Positions 33,550-42,956 of a stretch of 64,000 nucleotides of DNA are shown in pieces. The stretch comes from Bog-756 sp963738545 (GTDB lineage: Bacteria > Actinomycetota > Acidimicrobiia > Acidimicrobiales > RAAP-2). The stretch is taken from positions 558,001 through 622,000 of the forward strand of contig CAVTXA010000007.1 in the NCBI GenBank assembly GCA_963738545.1. Reading direction: 5' to 3'. The position numbers and the translations under genes were made by a program. The notes beneath the pieces are model-generated. The model was not told the DNA's origin and did no database searches. It saw only the letters and a program-made list of their open reading frames with translations. The stretch's first letter is position 1. The number at the start of each line of letters is the position of its first letter.

Positions 33550-35532
33550 AGCGTGTAGATGTTGACGGTGGTCGAGGCGGCCTGGACCGAGGTCCCCGCC
33601 GCCGGATCCGTCGACAGCACCGTCGTGGCCCCCGGCGGCCCGTAGGGACCACCCACCTTGAGGCCCAGCGCCGGTGAGGGCGCTGGTCGCCGCGCTCACC
33701 GACTCACCCACCACGTTGGGGATGATCACCGGCTGGGGCCCGAGGGAGATGTTCACGCTCACCTTCGACCCGAACGCCTGGGGGCCCGTCGAGGGGTCCG
33801 GGGTGGTGCCGATGACCTGGCCGGAGGGCACCGTCGGGCTGTACTCGTTGTTCTGCTGGGGCACGAAGCCCGCCGCGGTGAGGGCGGCGGCGGCGGCCGT
33901 GTACGACGAGGTCGGGCCGGTGACGGTCGGGATGGCCACGGGGGCGTGGCCCTTGGAGGTGATGATCGTCACCGTCGAGCCGTAGGGGGCGGTCCCGGTG
34001 GGCGTGCTACCGAGGACGGCCCCGGCCACCACGGTCGAGCTGTACTGCTCGGCGGTGGGCGGGCACACCCCGACCAGGTGGACGGCCTTGAGCGCGGCCA
34101 CGGCGTCGGTGCAGGAGGTGAACGAGGTCAGGACGGGGATGGCCACCGGCGGGGGGCCGGTGGAGACCACCACGTCGATGGTCGAGCCCTGCTTGGCCGT
34201 GGCCACCTGGCCCCCCGAACGGGGGGTGGGCCGCTGGCTCAAGATGAGGCCGGCGCCGACGGTGATGCTGGAGGCGTGGCCGGCGGTGCGCACGGTGAAC
34301 TTGTCGGCCCGGACGGCCTGCCGGGCCTGGGGCACCGTCTGGCCCACCAGGGACGGCACCGGGTGACTCGGGGTGAACAGCTTGGCCTGCACGGCCAGGG
34401 CGGTCCCGCCGGCCACCAGGGCGAGCACGGCCACCACGATGGCCGCCACCCAGGGCCACCGCCGTCGCCGGGGCCGGATGCCGCCGGTCGACGCCGAGGG
34501 CCGCTTCAAGGCCTTCTTCTGCTTCTTGAGGGAGGGGGCCTCCCCGGGGAGGGTAGTGGCGCCGACCACGGCGGGGACTCCGAGCTCGGTGGCGTCGGGC
34601 GACGCACCGTCGAAGGGAGTCCGGCGAGCGGGACGGACCATCACCTTGTCCAGGTCGTCGGCCTCCTCGACGGCGACGGCGTCGACGATGGGGATGGGCT
34701 CGGGATCGGGCAGGGTGGCGGCCAGCTCCTCCAGGCGGAGGGCGAACTGGGCGGCGTCGAAGCGCTCGGAGGGCTCGGGGGCCGCCGCCCACACGAGGAC
34801 GTCGTTCAGGGGCCCGAGGGCGCGGTGCTCGGGGAGGAGGGCGCCCACCCGGGCCATCAGGGTGGCGATGGTGGTGTCGCCGATGAACGGCGTCTCCCCG
34901 GTGACCCCCTCGTACAGAACCAGGGCCAGGGCGTAGACGTCGGCCTTGCCGTCCAGGACCCATCCCTCGACCTGCTCGGGGGCGGCGTAGCGGGCCGTGC
35001 CCAAGATGGCACCGTCGGGCTCGGTCCACGCCGCCTCGGCCAGGGCCCGGGCCAGCCCGAAGTCGGCGATGCGCAGGCGGCGGTCGGCGTCGAAGAGCAG
35101 GTTGGCCGGTTTGATGTCCCGGTGGATCAGCCCCCGGCGGTGGGCGTAGTCGAGCCCGGCCGTGGCCTGCAGGCCGATCCGGACGGCCTGCTCGGGCGTG
35201 AGCAGGGTGCCGGTGTCGTAGACCTGGCGCAGGCTGCCCCCGGCCAGGTACTCGAGCACCAGGTAGGGCTCGTCGTTCTCCTCACCCCAGTCGTAGACCT
35301 GGAGGATGTTGGGATGGTTGAGGGCGGCCACGGCCCGAGCCTCGGCCCGGAACCGCTTGAGGAAGTTGGCGTCGCCGGCCAGGGCCGGGTGGAGGACCTT
35401 GATGGCCACCCGACGGTGAAGGGACACGTCGTCGGCCAGGTAGACGTGCGCGGACGCACCGGTACCCAGTGCGGTGACCAGTCGGTAGCGGTCGCCGAGG
35501 ACACGCCCGATGGAGTCGGTGATACTCGGCAT
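33546..35532 (-). CDS. PknB-type Ser/Thr protein kinase with PASTA repeats, +1 frameshift near its end
   Basis: Corrected for one extra base near 33664-33666, the protein has 661 residues. The kinase domain (about 12-275) is complete: GTGASAHVYLA glycine loop, VAIKVL with K45, HRDIKPANLLF, IADFGLA and GTARYAAPEQ. A basic linker (KKQKKALKRP) precedes one membrane helix near residues 355-378 (WPWVAAIVVAVLALVAGGTAL). About four extracellular PASTA repeats then follow, as in PknB/StkP kinases that sense muropeptides or lipid II. The raw frame leaves the last PASTA repeat at LTGAG; shifting gives a normal repeat ending STTVNIYTL and a stop at 33546. There is no penicillin-binding-protein or phosphatase gene beside it, unlike the usual pknB locus. 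Confidence 0.85.
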
Positions 35533-35597
35533 GATTCTGCGGACAGGCTACCGAGCGGCGGCCCGCGAGCGGTGGAGGGTCAGCCTCCGGCCCGGGA

Positions 35598-37775
35598 TCA
35601 GCCCGACGGGTCGGGCACCTCGCCGGTCTCGAGGAGCTGCTCGAAGGCGGCGCCGTCGAGGACCGGGACACCCAGCTGCTCGGCCTTGGTGGCCTTGGAG
35701 GCCCCGGGTGCCTCCCCCACCACCAGGGCGAAGGTCTTCTTCGACACCGAGCCCGGGGACTTGCCCCCCCGGGCCAGGATGGCCGCTTCGGCCTCCTCCC
35801 GGGTGTAGCCGTCCAGCGTGCCGGTGACCACCACCGAGCGGCCGGCCAGGGTCTGGGCCACCGAAGGGGCCTCCTCGGCGTCCCGACCGGGCTCGACCAG
35901 GGTCAGTCCGGCAGCCCGCAGGCGCTCGACCACCGACCGGTTGACGTCGGAGGCCAGCCAGCGGACCACGCTGGCGGCGATCACCGGGCCGACGCCGTCG
36001 ACGGCGGCCAGGCGCTCCTCGTCGGCCACCATGATGGCGTCGATGTCGCCGAGGGCGCGGGCCAGGGCGAGCGAGCCGACCTGGCCGAGGTGGCGGATGC
36101 CCAGTCCGATCAGGACCCGGTGCAAGGGACGGGCCCGGGAGGCGTCGATGGCGGCCAGGAGGTTGGCGATGGAGAGCTCGGCGAAGCCCTCCAGGCCGGT
36201 GAAGGTCTCGGGGGTGAAGGCGTACAGGTCGGCCACGTCGTTGAGCAGGCCGTGGTCCACGAACAGCTGGACCCGCTGCTCGCCGAGTCCTTCGATGTCC
36301 ATGGCCGAGCGCGACGCGAAGTGGGCCAGGCGCTGGACCCGCTGGCCCGGGCAGTCGAGGTTGGTGCAGAAGGTGTCGCTCTCGCCGGGCAGCCGGACGA
36401 GGGGGGCGCCACAGCTCGGACAGACGGTCGGGAACGTCCAGGCGGGTTTGCGTCGCTTGCCCTTCACCAGCACGGGCCCGACCACCTCGGGGATGACGTC
36501 ACCGGCCTTGCGCACCACCACGGTGTCGCCGGGGCGCACGTCCTTCAGCTTCACCTGGTCCTCGTTGTGCAGGGTGGCCAAGGAGACCGTGGATCCCCCG
36601 ACGAACACCGGCTCCAGCACGGCGAAGGGGGTGGCCTTGCCGGTCCGGCCGATGGACACCTGGATGTGCCGGAGGGCGGTCGTCCGCTCCTCGGGGGGGA
36701 ACTTGTAGGCGATGGCCCAGCGCGGCGCCCGCGACGTCGCCCCCAGCCGGCGTTGCAGGCCCAGGTCGTCCACCTTCACGACCACCCCGTCGATGTCGTA
36801 GTCGAGGTCGTGACGACCCTCCTCCCACCGCCGGCAGAAGGTGAGGACCTCGTCCAGACCGTGGACCAGGGCGCGCTCGGGATTGACCGGGAACCCGGCC
36901 CGGTCCATCCAGGCCAGCGTCTCGGCGTGGGTGGCGGCCAGCTCCCCGGGCAGCGAGGATCCGGCACCGCTGTCGGACCCCGCCTCCAGCTGCAACTCCC
37001 CCACCTGGTAGGCCCAGAAGGACAGCGCCCGCCCGGCGGTGATGGAGGAGTCCTTCTGGCGCAGGGAGCCGGCCGCCGAGTTGCGGGGATTGACGAACAG
37101 CCGGTCGCCGGCCTCGGCCTGGCGGCGGTTGAGCTCCTCGAAGGCCCCCTTGGGCATGTACACCTCGCCCCGCACCTCGATGAGCGCCGGCGTGGGGTGG
37201 GCGCCGGGGGCGAGGTGGTCGGGGATGTCCTCGATGGTGGCCACGTTGGCCGTCACGTCCTCGCCGGTCCGCCCGTCGCCGCGGGTGGCGGCCTGGACGT
37301 AGCGACCCTCCCGGTAGGTGAGGGAGATGGCCAGACCGTCGATCTTCAGTTCGCAGACGAAGGCGGTGTCCTCGGGTACCTGCTTGGCCAGGCGGTCCGC
37401 CCAGGCCTGGAGCTCCTCGGGGCTGAAGGCGTTGTCCAGGCTCATCATGGGGACCCGGTGGGCCACCTCGGCGAACAGGGTCGAGGGGGCGGCGCCCACC
37501 GTGGTGGTGGGCGAGTCGGGCACGGCCAGGTCGGGGTGCTCGGCCTCGATGCCCCGGAGCTCCCGCACCAGGGCGTCGTACTCGGCGTCGGCGATCTCCG
37601 GTGCGTCGAGGCGGTGGTAGCGGTCGTTGTGGTACTTGATCAGGGAGCGCAGCGCGTCGGCCCGGGCCACCGGGTCGAGCGCCCCTCCCCCGCTCCGGTC
37701 GGCTTCCGCGACCCCGTCGGCCACGCGGTCCTGGTTGTCGTCGTCGTCGGCCGGCCGAGGCCGTCGACCGCTCAC
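35598..37775 (-). CDS. ligA: NAD-dependent DNA ligase
   Basis: LigA seals nicks in replication and repair using NAD+. The 725-residue protein, slightly longer than usual because of an acidic N-terminal extension, has the Ia domain (IKYHNDRYHRLD), adenylation lysine K144 in CELKIDGLAISLTYREG, OB fold, zinc site (CPSCGAPL, then CTNLDCPGQ), four helix-hairpin-helix motifs and a C-terminal BRCT domain from SVAQTLAGRSVVVTGTLDG. The GTG start at 37775 overlaps the mnmA stop (GTGA); GTG 37724 is an alternative nearer the conserved domain. It is the last gene of a four-gene leftward operon. Confidence 0.95.
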   Translation of the reverse strand: MSGRRPRPADDDDNQDRVADGVAEADRSGGGALDPVARADALRSLIKYHNDRYHRLDAPEIADAEYDALVRELRGIEAEHPDLAVPDSPTTTVGAAPSTLFAEVAHRVPMMSLDNAFSPEELQAWADRLAKQVPEDTAFVCELKIDGLAISLTYREGRYVQAATRGDGRTGEDVTANVATIEDIPDHLAPGAHPTPALIEVRGEVYMPKGAFEELNRRQAEAGDRLFVNPRNSAAGSLRQKDSSITAGRALSFWAYQVGELQLEAGSDSGAGSSLPGELAATHAETLAWMDRAGFPVNPERALVHGLDEVLTFCRRWEEGRHDLDYDIDGVVVKVDDLGLQRRLGATSRAPRWAIAYKFPPEERTTALRHIQVSIGRTGKATPFAVLEPVFVGGSTVSLATLHNEDQVKLKDVRPGDTVVVRKAGDVIPEVVGPVLVKGKRRKPAWTFPTVCPSCGAPLVRLPGESDTFCTNLDCPGQRVQRLAHFASRSAMDIEGLGEQRVQLFVDHGLLNDVADLYAFTPETFTGLEGFAELSIANLLAAIDASRARPLHRVLIGLGIRHLGQVGSLALARALGDIDAIMVADEERLAAVDGVGPVIAASVVRWLASDVNRSVVERLRAAGLTLVEPGRDAEEAPSVAQTLAGRSVVVTGTLDGYTREEAEAAILARGGKSPGSVSKKTFALVVGEAPGASKATKAEQLGVPVLDGAAFEQLLETGEVPDPSG

Positions 37776-38863
37776 CGGACGATGCCCGAGCCGACCACCT
37801 CGTCGGGACGGCGCGGGTCGTAGAGGGCCACGGTCTGGCCGGGGGCGATCCGACGCTGCGGGCGGTCGAACCGCACGGCCAGGCCCCCGTCGACCCGGGA
37901 CAGCGAAGCGGCGACGGCCGGCCCATGGGCACTGCACTGGGCCAGCACGGCGGTGGTCGGGGGAGCGCCGGGTCGCACCGACGTCCTGGGGAGCGGGTCG
38001 CCGTCGACCCAAGTGACGGTGTGGAGGGCCACGTCGGAGGCGTAGGCCGCTTCGGGAGGCCCGATCGTCACCCGCCGGGCCGGGACGTCCACGGCGGTCA
38101 CGAACCGGCGACGTCCGTCGCCGCTGTGGCCCATGCCGCGGCGCTGGCCCACGGTCACGAGCTCCACGGCGTCGACCGCGCCGAGGTCCTCCCCGGTGGC
38201 GTGGTCGACCATCCGGCCCCGATGGAGGGGAACCCGGTCGCCCAGGAAGCCCGCCCGGCCCTGGTCCGAGCGGATGAAGCAGACGTCCTGGCTGTCGGGC
38301 TTGCCCGCCGTGCGCAGGCCCCGACGATGCGCCTCGGCGCGGACCTCGGCCTTGGTCATCTCGCCCACCGGGAAGAGGGACCGGGCCAGCTGCCCCTGGC
38401 CCAGCATGGCCAGGACGTAGGACTGGTCCTTGTCCGGGTCGGCGCCCCGGCACAGTCGCACGCGCCCCTCGGCCGTCACGGACCGACGGGCGTGGTGGCC
38501 GGTGGCCACGGCGTCGAACCCGAGGTCGACGGCCCGCTCCAGCAAACGGTCGAACTTGAGGTGGCGGTTGCACTCGATGCACGGATTGGGGGTCCGGCCC
38601 TCGGCGTGGCCCCGGACGTAGGGCTGCACCACCCGCTCGTCGAAGGTGGCGGCGAAGTTGAAGACGTGGTGGTCGAGACCCAGCTGGTCGGCCACCCGCC
38701 GGGCGTCGTCCACGTCGGCCACTGAGCAGCAGCCCGAGTCCGACTCCCCGCCCCACAGCTTGAGGGTGGCCCCCACCACCTGGTCACGGCCGAGACGGTC
38801 GGCCAACAGGGCCGCGGCCACCGACGAGTCCACACCACCCGACATGGCCACCAGCACACGCAT
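37772..38863 (-). CDS. mnmA: tRNA-specific 2-thiouridylase
   Basis: MnmA thiolates U34 of Glu, Gln and Lys tRNAs. The 363-residue protein has the PP-loop AMSGGVDSSVAAALL at the N-terminus, the first active cysteine in TPNPCIECNRHLKF, the second in DSQDVCFI and a C-terminal beta-barrel. The ATG at 38863 follows the cysteine desulfurase stop by 4 nt, which fits its need for persulfide sulfur from that enzyme; the two genes form a functional pair within the operon. Confidence 0.95.
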   Translation of the reverse strand: MRVLVAMSGGVDSSVAAALLADRLGRDQVVGATLKLWGGESDSGCCSVADVDDARRVADQLGLDHHVFNFAATFDERVVQPYVRGHAEGRTPNPCIECNRHLKFDRLLERAVDLGFDAVATGHHARRSVTAEGRVRLCRGADPDKDQSYVLAMLGQGQLARSLFPVGEMTKAEVRAEAHRRGLRTAGKPDSQDVCFIRSDQGRAGFLGDRVPLHRGRMVDHATGEDLGAVDAVELVTVGQRRGMGHSGDGRRRFVTAVDVPARRVTIGPPEAAYASDVALHTVTWVDGDPLPRTSVRPGAPPTTAVLAQCSAHGPAVAASLSRVDGGLAVRFDRPQRRIAPGQTVALYDPRRPDEVVGSGIVR

Positions 38864-38867
38864 GCGA

Positions 38868-40061
38868 TCAGTCTCGCAGCTGTCCGACGGCACCCGGCAC
38901 CACGGCCAGGGCGTGGTCGACGTCGGCCTCGGTGGTGGTGGCTCCGAGGGACAGCCGGATGCCGCTGGCCGCCTCCTCGGGGCCGAGCCCCATCGACGTG
39001 AGCACGTGGCTCACCTCGACGGCCCCGCTGGAGCAGGCCGCCCCCGCCGACACCGCCACACCGGCCCGGTCGAGGAGGAGCACCAGCGCCTCGGCCTCGA
39101 CCCCGGCGAAGCGCAGGTGGAGGGAGCCGGCCACCCGCTGGTGACGCTCGCCGGTCTCGACGGCACCGGCCACGGCGGCCAGGATCCCGTCACCCAGCCG
39201 GTCCCGCAGGGCGCCCACCCGGGTCACGGTCGCCGGTCGCGTCGACTCGGTGGCCGCCAGGGCCACAGCCAGGGCCACGATGCCGGCCACGTTCTGGGTG
39301 CCGCTCCGCCGGCCCCGCTCCTGGCCGCCTCCGTGGATGAGGGGACCGACGGTCGTTCCCGGGGACAGGACGAGCGCGCCGACACCCTTGGGGCCCCCGA
39401 ACTTGTGGCCGCTGATGGACACCAGGTCGGCCCACCGGGCCAGCCCGGCCGTGTCCAGCCAGGGGACGGCCTGGACGGCGTCGGTGTGGAAGAGGGCGTC
39501 GGGCGAGCCCGACCGCACGAGGGCGGCCACCTCGGCGAGGGGCTGGACGGTACCGATCTCGTTGTTGACGGCCATCACCGACACCAACCCGACCTCGGGC
39601 GTGCACGCCTCGGCCAGGGCCTCGAGGTCGACGAGGCCGTCCTTGCCCGTCCCCACCTCGCGCAATTCGGCCCCGGTGCGCCGGGCCAACCACCGGCAGG
39701 TGGTGAGCACGGCATGGTGCTCCATGGCCGCGCACACCAGGGCGGTGGGGGGATGGTCGCCGCCGGACCCGGCCTCCCAGCCGCCCACCACGGCCAGATT
39801 GTCGGCCTCGGTGCCACTGCCCGTGAAGACCACATCACCGAGGTCCACGGCGAACGAGGCGGCCACGCGCTGGCGGGCGTCGTCCAGGGCCCTGCGGGCC
39901 TGACGGGCCTCGAAGTGGCCTCCCGACGGGTTGCCGAACGTCCCGCCCAGGAAGGGCACCATCGCCTCCACCGCCTCGGGGAGCATCGGCGTGGTGGCGG
40001 CGTGGTCCAGATAGGCCCGGGCCGGGCGCCCCCCGTCCCGACCGGTGCCCGACGACCCCAT
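38868..40061 (-). CDS. Cysteine desulfurase (IscS/NifS family)
   Basis: This PLP enzyme takes sulfur from cysteine as a persulfide. The 397-residue protein starts with YLDHAATTPMLPEA, carries the PLP lysine in SISGHKFGGPKGVG, the histidine in CAAMEHHAV and the persulfide cysteine in SAGAACSSGAVEVSHVL. It is the group-I type. The ATG at 40061 overlaps the stop of the aldehyde dehydrogenase gene (TGATG). Position directly before mnmA points to tRNA thiolation as at least one role; supply to the distant NifU-type protein is also plausible. Confidence 0.92.
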   Translation of the reverse strand: MGSSGTGRDGGRPARAYLDHAATTPMLPEAVEAMVPFLGGTFGNPSGGHFEARQARRALDDARQRVAASFAVDLGDVVFTGSGTEADNLAVVGGWEAGSGGDHPPTALVCAAMEHHAVLTTCRWLARRTGAELREVGTGKDGLVDLEALAEACTPEVGLVSVMAVNNEIGTVQPLAEVAALVRSGSPDALFHTDAVQAVPWLDTAGLARWADLVSISGHKFGGPKGVGALVLSPGTTVGPLIHGGGQERGRRSGTQNVAGIVALAVALAATESTRPATVTRVGALRDRLGDGILAAVAGAVETGERHQRVAGSLHLRFAGVEAEALVLLLDRAGVAVSAGAACSSGAVEVSHVLTSMGLGPEEAASGIRLSLGATTTEADVDHALAVVPGAVGQLRD

Positions 40062-41464
40062 CAGGCCACCCACACCGTCTTCACGTTGCAGAACTCGTGG
40101 AGACCGAACGAGGCCAGCTCACGACCCACCCCGGAGCTCTTGATCCCGCCGAAGGGCAGTTCGGGCATGGACACCACCATGCCGTTGACGAAGACCTGGC
40201 CGGCCTGCAGCTCGGTGACGAAACGCTGCTGCTCGTCGGGCTCGTGGGTCCACACGCTCGAGCCCAGCCCGAACTCGGTCCCGTTGGCCAGGGCCAGGGC
40301 CTCGTCGGCGTCGGCCACGGTGTAGAGCAGGGCCACCGGTCCGAAGACCTCTTCGGTGGCCACGCGCATGGCCGGGGTGATGTGGGAGATGACCGTCGGC
40401 CGATAGAAGTAGCCCGGGTGTTCGGGGCCGCCCGGTCCGACCACCGGCTCGCCGCCGCAGAGGATGGCCGCACCGTGGGCCCGGGCGTCCTCCACCTGGG
40501 CGGCGATGGTGTCCCGGGCCGCCTCGGTCACCAGCGGGCCGACCTCGGTGGCCGGGTCGAAGGGATCGCCGACCGACAGGGCATCCATGCCGGCCACGAA
40601 GCCCTCGGTGAAGGCTTCGGCCACCTCCCGGTGGACGATGAAGCGCTTGGCGGCGATGCACGACTGGCCGGCGTTCTGCACCCGTGCCTCGACACCCACG
40701 GCGATGGCCTTCTCCAGGTCGGCCGAGGGGAGCACGATGAACGGGTCGCTCCCGCCGAGCTCGAGGACGACCTTCTTGCCCACCGCGCCGGCCTGGGCCG
40801 CCACCGCCCGGCCGGCGCCCACGCTGCCGGTGAGGGTCACCGCTGCCACCCGGGGGTCGGCGATGATGGCCGGCACCTGGTCGGTACCGATGAGCAGGGT
40901 CTGGAACACGCCGTCGGGCGCGCCGGCCCGGCGCAGCAGGTCCTCCAACAACAGGGCGGTCCGGGGGACGTTCGGGGCGTGCTTGAGCAGACCCACGTTG
41001 CCGGCCATGAGCGCGGGGGCGAGGAACCGGACCACCTGCCAGAGGGGGAAGTTCCACGGCATGATGGCCAGCACCGCGCCCAGCGGCTGGTAGGTGATCA
41101 GCCCGAGCGAGGCGTTCACGGGGACCCGCTCGTCGGTCAGCATGGCCTCGGCGTGCTCGGCGAACCACCGGAAGCCACTGGCGCACTTGGCCACCTCGCC
41201 CTTGGCCTGGGCGAAGGGCTTGCCCATCTCGGTCGTCACCACGTGGGCGATGGCCGGCACCTCCCCTTCGAGGAGCTCGGCCGCGGTGATGAGCAGCCGG
41301 GACCGCTCCTCGAAGGTGCTGCGGGCCCAGAGAGGAGCGGCGACGGCCGCCGCGGCCAGGCGCTGCTCGACGCCGGCGCCGTCGTAGGGCTCGAAGGCCT
41401 GGACCAGCTGGCCGGTCACGGGATTGACGGTGGCGATGGGTGGTCCGGCCGCAACGGTACTCAT
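40061..41464 (-). CDS. Aldehyde dehydrogenase, probably succinate-semialdehyde type (GabD/Sad-like)
   Basis: The 467-residue protein has the ALDH core: AIMPWNFPLWQVVRFLAPAL, KHAPNVPRTA, LTGSVGAGRA, the glutamate in VLELGGSDPFIV and the catalytic cysteine in QNAGQSCIAAKRFI. The C-terminal MPELPFGGIKSSGVGREL is typical of NAD(P)-dependent succinate-semialdehyde dehydrogenases of the short Sad/YneI type. Substrate is inferred by family resemblance only. The ATG at 41464 lies 6 nt after GATACT without a Shine-Dalgarno, suggesting a leaderless mRNA. It heads the operon with cysteine desulfurase, mnmA and ligA, an unusual partner for those genes. Confidence 0.82.
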   Translation of the reverse strand: MSTVAAGPPIATVNPVTGQLVQAFEPYDGAGVEQRLAAAAVAAPLWARSTFEERSRLLITAAELLEGEVPAIAHVVTTEMGKPFAQAKGEVAKCASGFRWFAEHAEAMLTDERVPVNASLGLITYQPLGAVLAIMPWNFPLWQVVRFLAPALMAGNVGLLKHAPNVPRTALLLEDLLRRAGAPDGVFQTLLIGTDQVPAIIADPRVAAVTLTGSVGAGRAVAAQAGAVGKKVVLELGGSDPFIVLPSADLEKAIAVGVEARVQNAGQSCIAAKRFIVHREVAEAFTEGFVAGMDALSVGDPFDPATEVGPLVTEAARDTIAAQVEDARAHGAAILCGGEPVVGPGGPEHPGYFYRPTVISHITPAMRVATEEVFGPVALLYTVADADEALALANGTEFGLGSSVWTHEPDEQQRFVTELQAGQVFVNGMVVSMPELPFGGIKSSGVGRELASFGLHEFCNVKTVWVA

Positions 41465-41546
41465 CGCACCAGTATCGCCCACCCGGCCGGCCTCCCATCC
41501 CCCCACGCCCGGCCTGATCGGGGGGAGGGACCCGGCCCGGGGCGGG

Positions 41547-42956
41547 TCAGGCCGGCCCCGACGGATCGGTGACGAGGCCGGGGATCAGGGTGCGCCGGAC
41601 CTTCCCCGTGGCCGTCCGGGGCAGGGCGTCCACCACCGCGTACTGCTTGGGTCGCTTGTAGGCGGCCAGGTGGGCCCGGGCGTGGGCATCCACGGCGGCC
41701 AGCACGGCGGGGCCGGTCCCCTCGCCCCCGGCATCGCCCCCCCTGCCCCCCTGGCGGTCCCCCCCGGTGAGGACCAGAGCGGCGCACACCCGCTGGCCCC
41801 AGTGGTCGTCGTCCATCCCGAACACGGCGATCTCGGCCACGCCCTCCACCCCCGACAGGGCCGCCTCCACCTCGGCCGGGTAGACATTGACCCCACCGGT
41901 GATGATCAGGTCGTCCCGACGCCCGTCGATGAACAGGTAGCCCTCGGCGTCGAGCCGTCCGAGATCGCCCACGGTGAAGGCGCCGTCCCGCCAGGCCGCC
42001 GCCGTCTTGGCGTCGTCACCCCAGTAGCGGAAGCGGGCGAAGCCCGGCGGACGGCACCAGATGGTGCCGTCCTCGTCCACGGTGAGGACCCGCCCGGGCC
42101 GGGCCCGTCCGACGGTGCCCGGGTGCGCCGACCACTCCTCGGGTGAGCACACCGTGAACTGGCCCTCCGTGGAGCCGTAGAACTCCCAGAGCACCCCGGG
42201 GGCCACCCGCGACAGGGCCGACCGCTTGAGGGACGGCGGGCAGGGCGAGCCGGCGTGGACCAGCAGGCGCAGGGTCGCGAACCGCTCCTCGGTTCCCTCG
42301 ACGGTGGCCAGGAGCCGGGCCATGGCCGCCGGGGCCATGAACGTGGTGGTCGGCGTCGGACCGGTGCCCCCGGCCAGGAGGTCCCGGGCCACGTCGGCGT
42401 CGAAGCGGCTGAGCACCACGCACGTACCGCCCCGCAGCAGCGTCCCCCCGGCGAAACGGACCGACACCGAGTGGTACATGGGTGAGCAGACCAGATGCAC
42501 GTCCTCGGGGCCGAACGACCACAGGTCGGCCTCGTCGGCGAAGGCGGCGGCGGCCTCCGTCGCGCTCCACACCCCGGACCACACGCCCTTGCTCTGCCCG
42601 GTGGTCCCCGAGGTGTAGTGCATGGGCCGGGCCAGCGGGAACGGGGACAGGTCGGCCGCCGGTCCGCCGTCCAGGGCGTCAAGCGCCTCCCGGTCGGTCA
42701 CGATCAGGGCCGGCCGGGCGTCGGCCACCAGGGCGTCGCGCTCGTCGTCGAGCAGGGTGGCGTTGAGGAGCACCGGCACCACGCCCACGCGGAGGGCGCC
42801 GAGCACCGCACAGAGGAGGGCGGCCGACGAGGGCAGGCAGAACGCCACCCGGTCGCCGGCGTGGAGTCCCGAGGCCAGGAGGGCCCCGGCGGCCCGCCGC
42901 TGGGCCGGCTCCGCCTGGTGGGCGGTGAGCACCTCGACGGTCACCGCGCGACTCAC
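41547..42956 (-). CDS. AMP-dependent acyl-CoA synthetase/ligase (ANL superfamily)
   Basis: The 469-residue protein has the ANL motifs MHYTSGTTGQSKGVWSG (P-loop), WEFYGSTEGQFT, TVGDLGRLDAEGYLFIDGR and RRDDLIITGGVNVYPAEVE, ending with LPRTATGKVRR that carries the catalytic lysine. It activates a carboxylic acid as an acyl-AMP and then a thioester, probably of a medium- or long-chain acid. It is shorter than most because the N-terminal region is reduced: the ORF begins about 60 residues later than in typical ligases. The GTG at 42956 overlaps the MFS exporter stop (GTGA), so the two are coupled. Confidence 0.82.
   Translation of the reverse strand: MSRAVTVEVLTAHQAEPAQRRAAGALLASGLHAGDRVAFCLPSSAALLCAVLGALRVGVVPVLLNATLLDDERDALVADARPALIVTDREALDALDGGPAADLSPFPLARPMHYTSGTTGQSKGVWSGVWSATEAAAAFADEADLWSFGPEDVHLVCSPMYHSVSVRFAGGTLLRGGTCVVLSRFDADVARDLLAGGTGPTPTTTFMAPAAMARLLATVEGTEERFATLRLLVHAGSPCPPSLKRSALSRVAPGVLWEFYGSTEGQFTVCSPEEWSAHPGTVGRARPGRVLTVDEDGTIWCRPPGFARFRYWGDDAKTAAAWRDGAFTVGDLGRLDAEGYLFIDGRRDDLIITGGVNVYPAEVEAALSGVEGVAEIAVFGMDDDHWGQRVCAALVLTGGDRQGGRGGDAGGEGTGPAVLAAVDAHARAHLAAYKRPKQYAVVDALPRTATGKVRRTLIPGLVTDPSGPA

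Noticed and set aside
33238..35532. A single 764-residue kinase-zinc fusion protein
   Set aside because: Its junction is a nonsense stretch between LTGAG and the GTG of the next gene; shifting one base restores a normal PASTA repeat and a proper stop.
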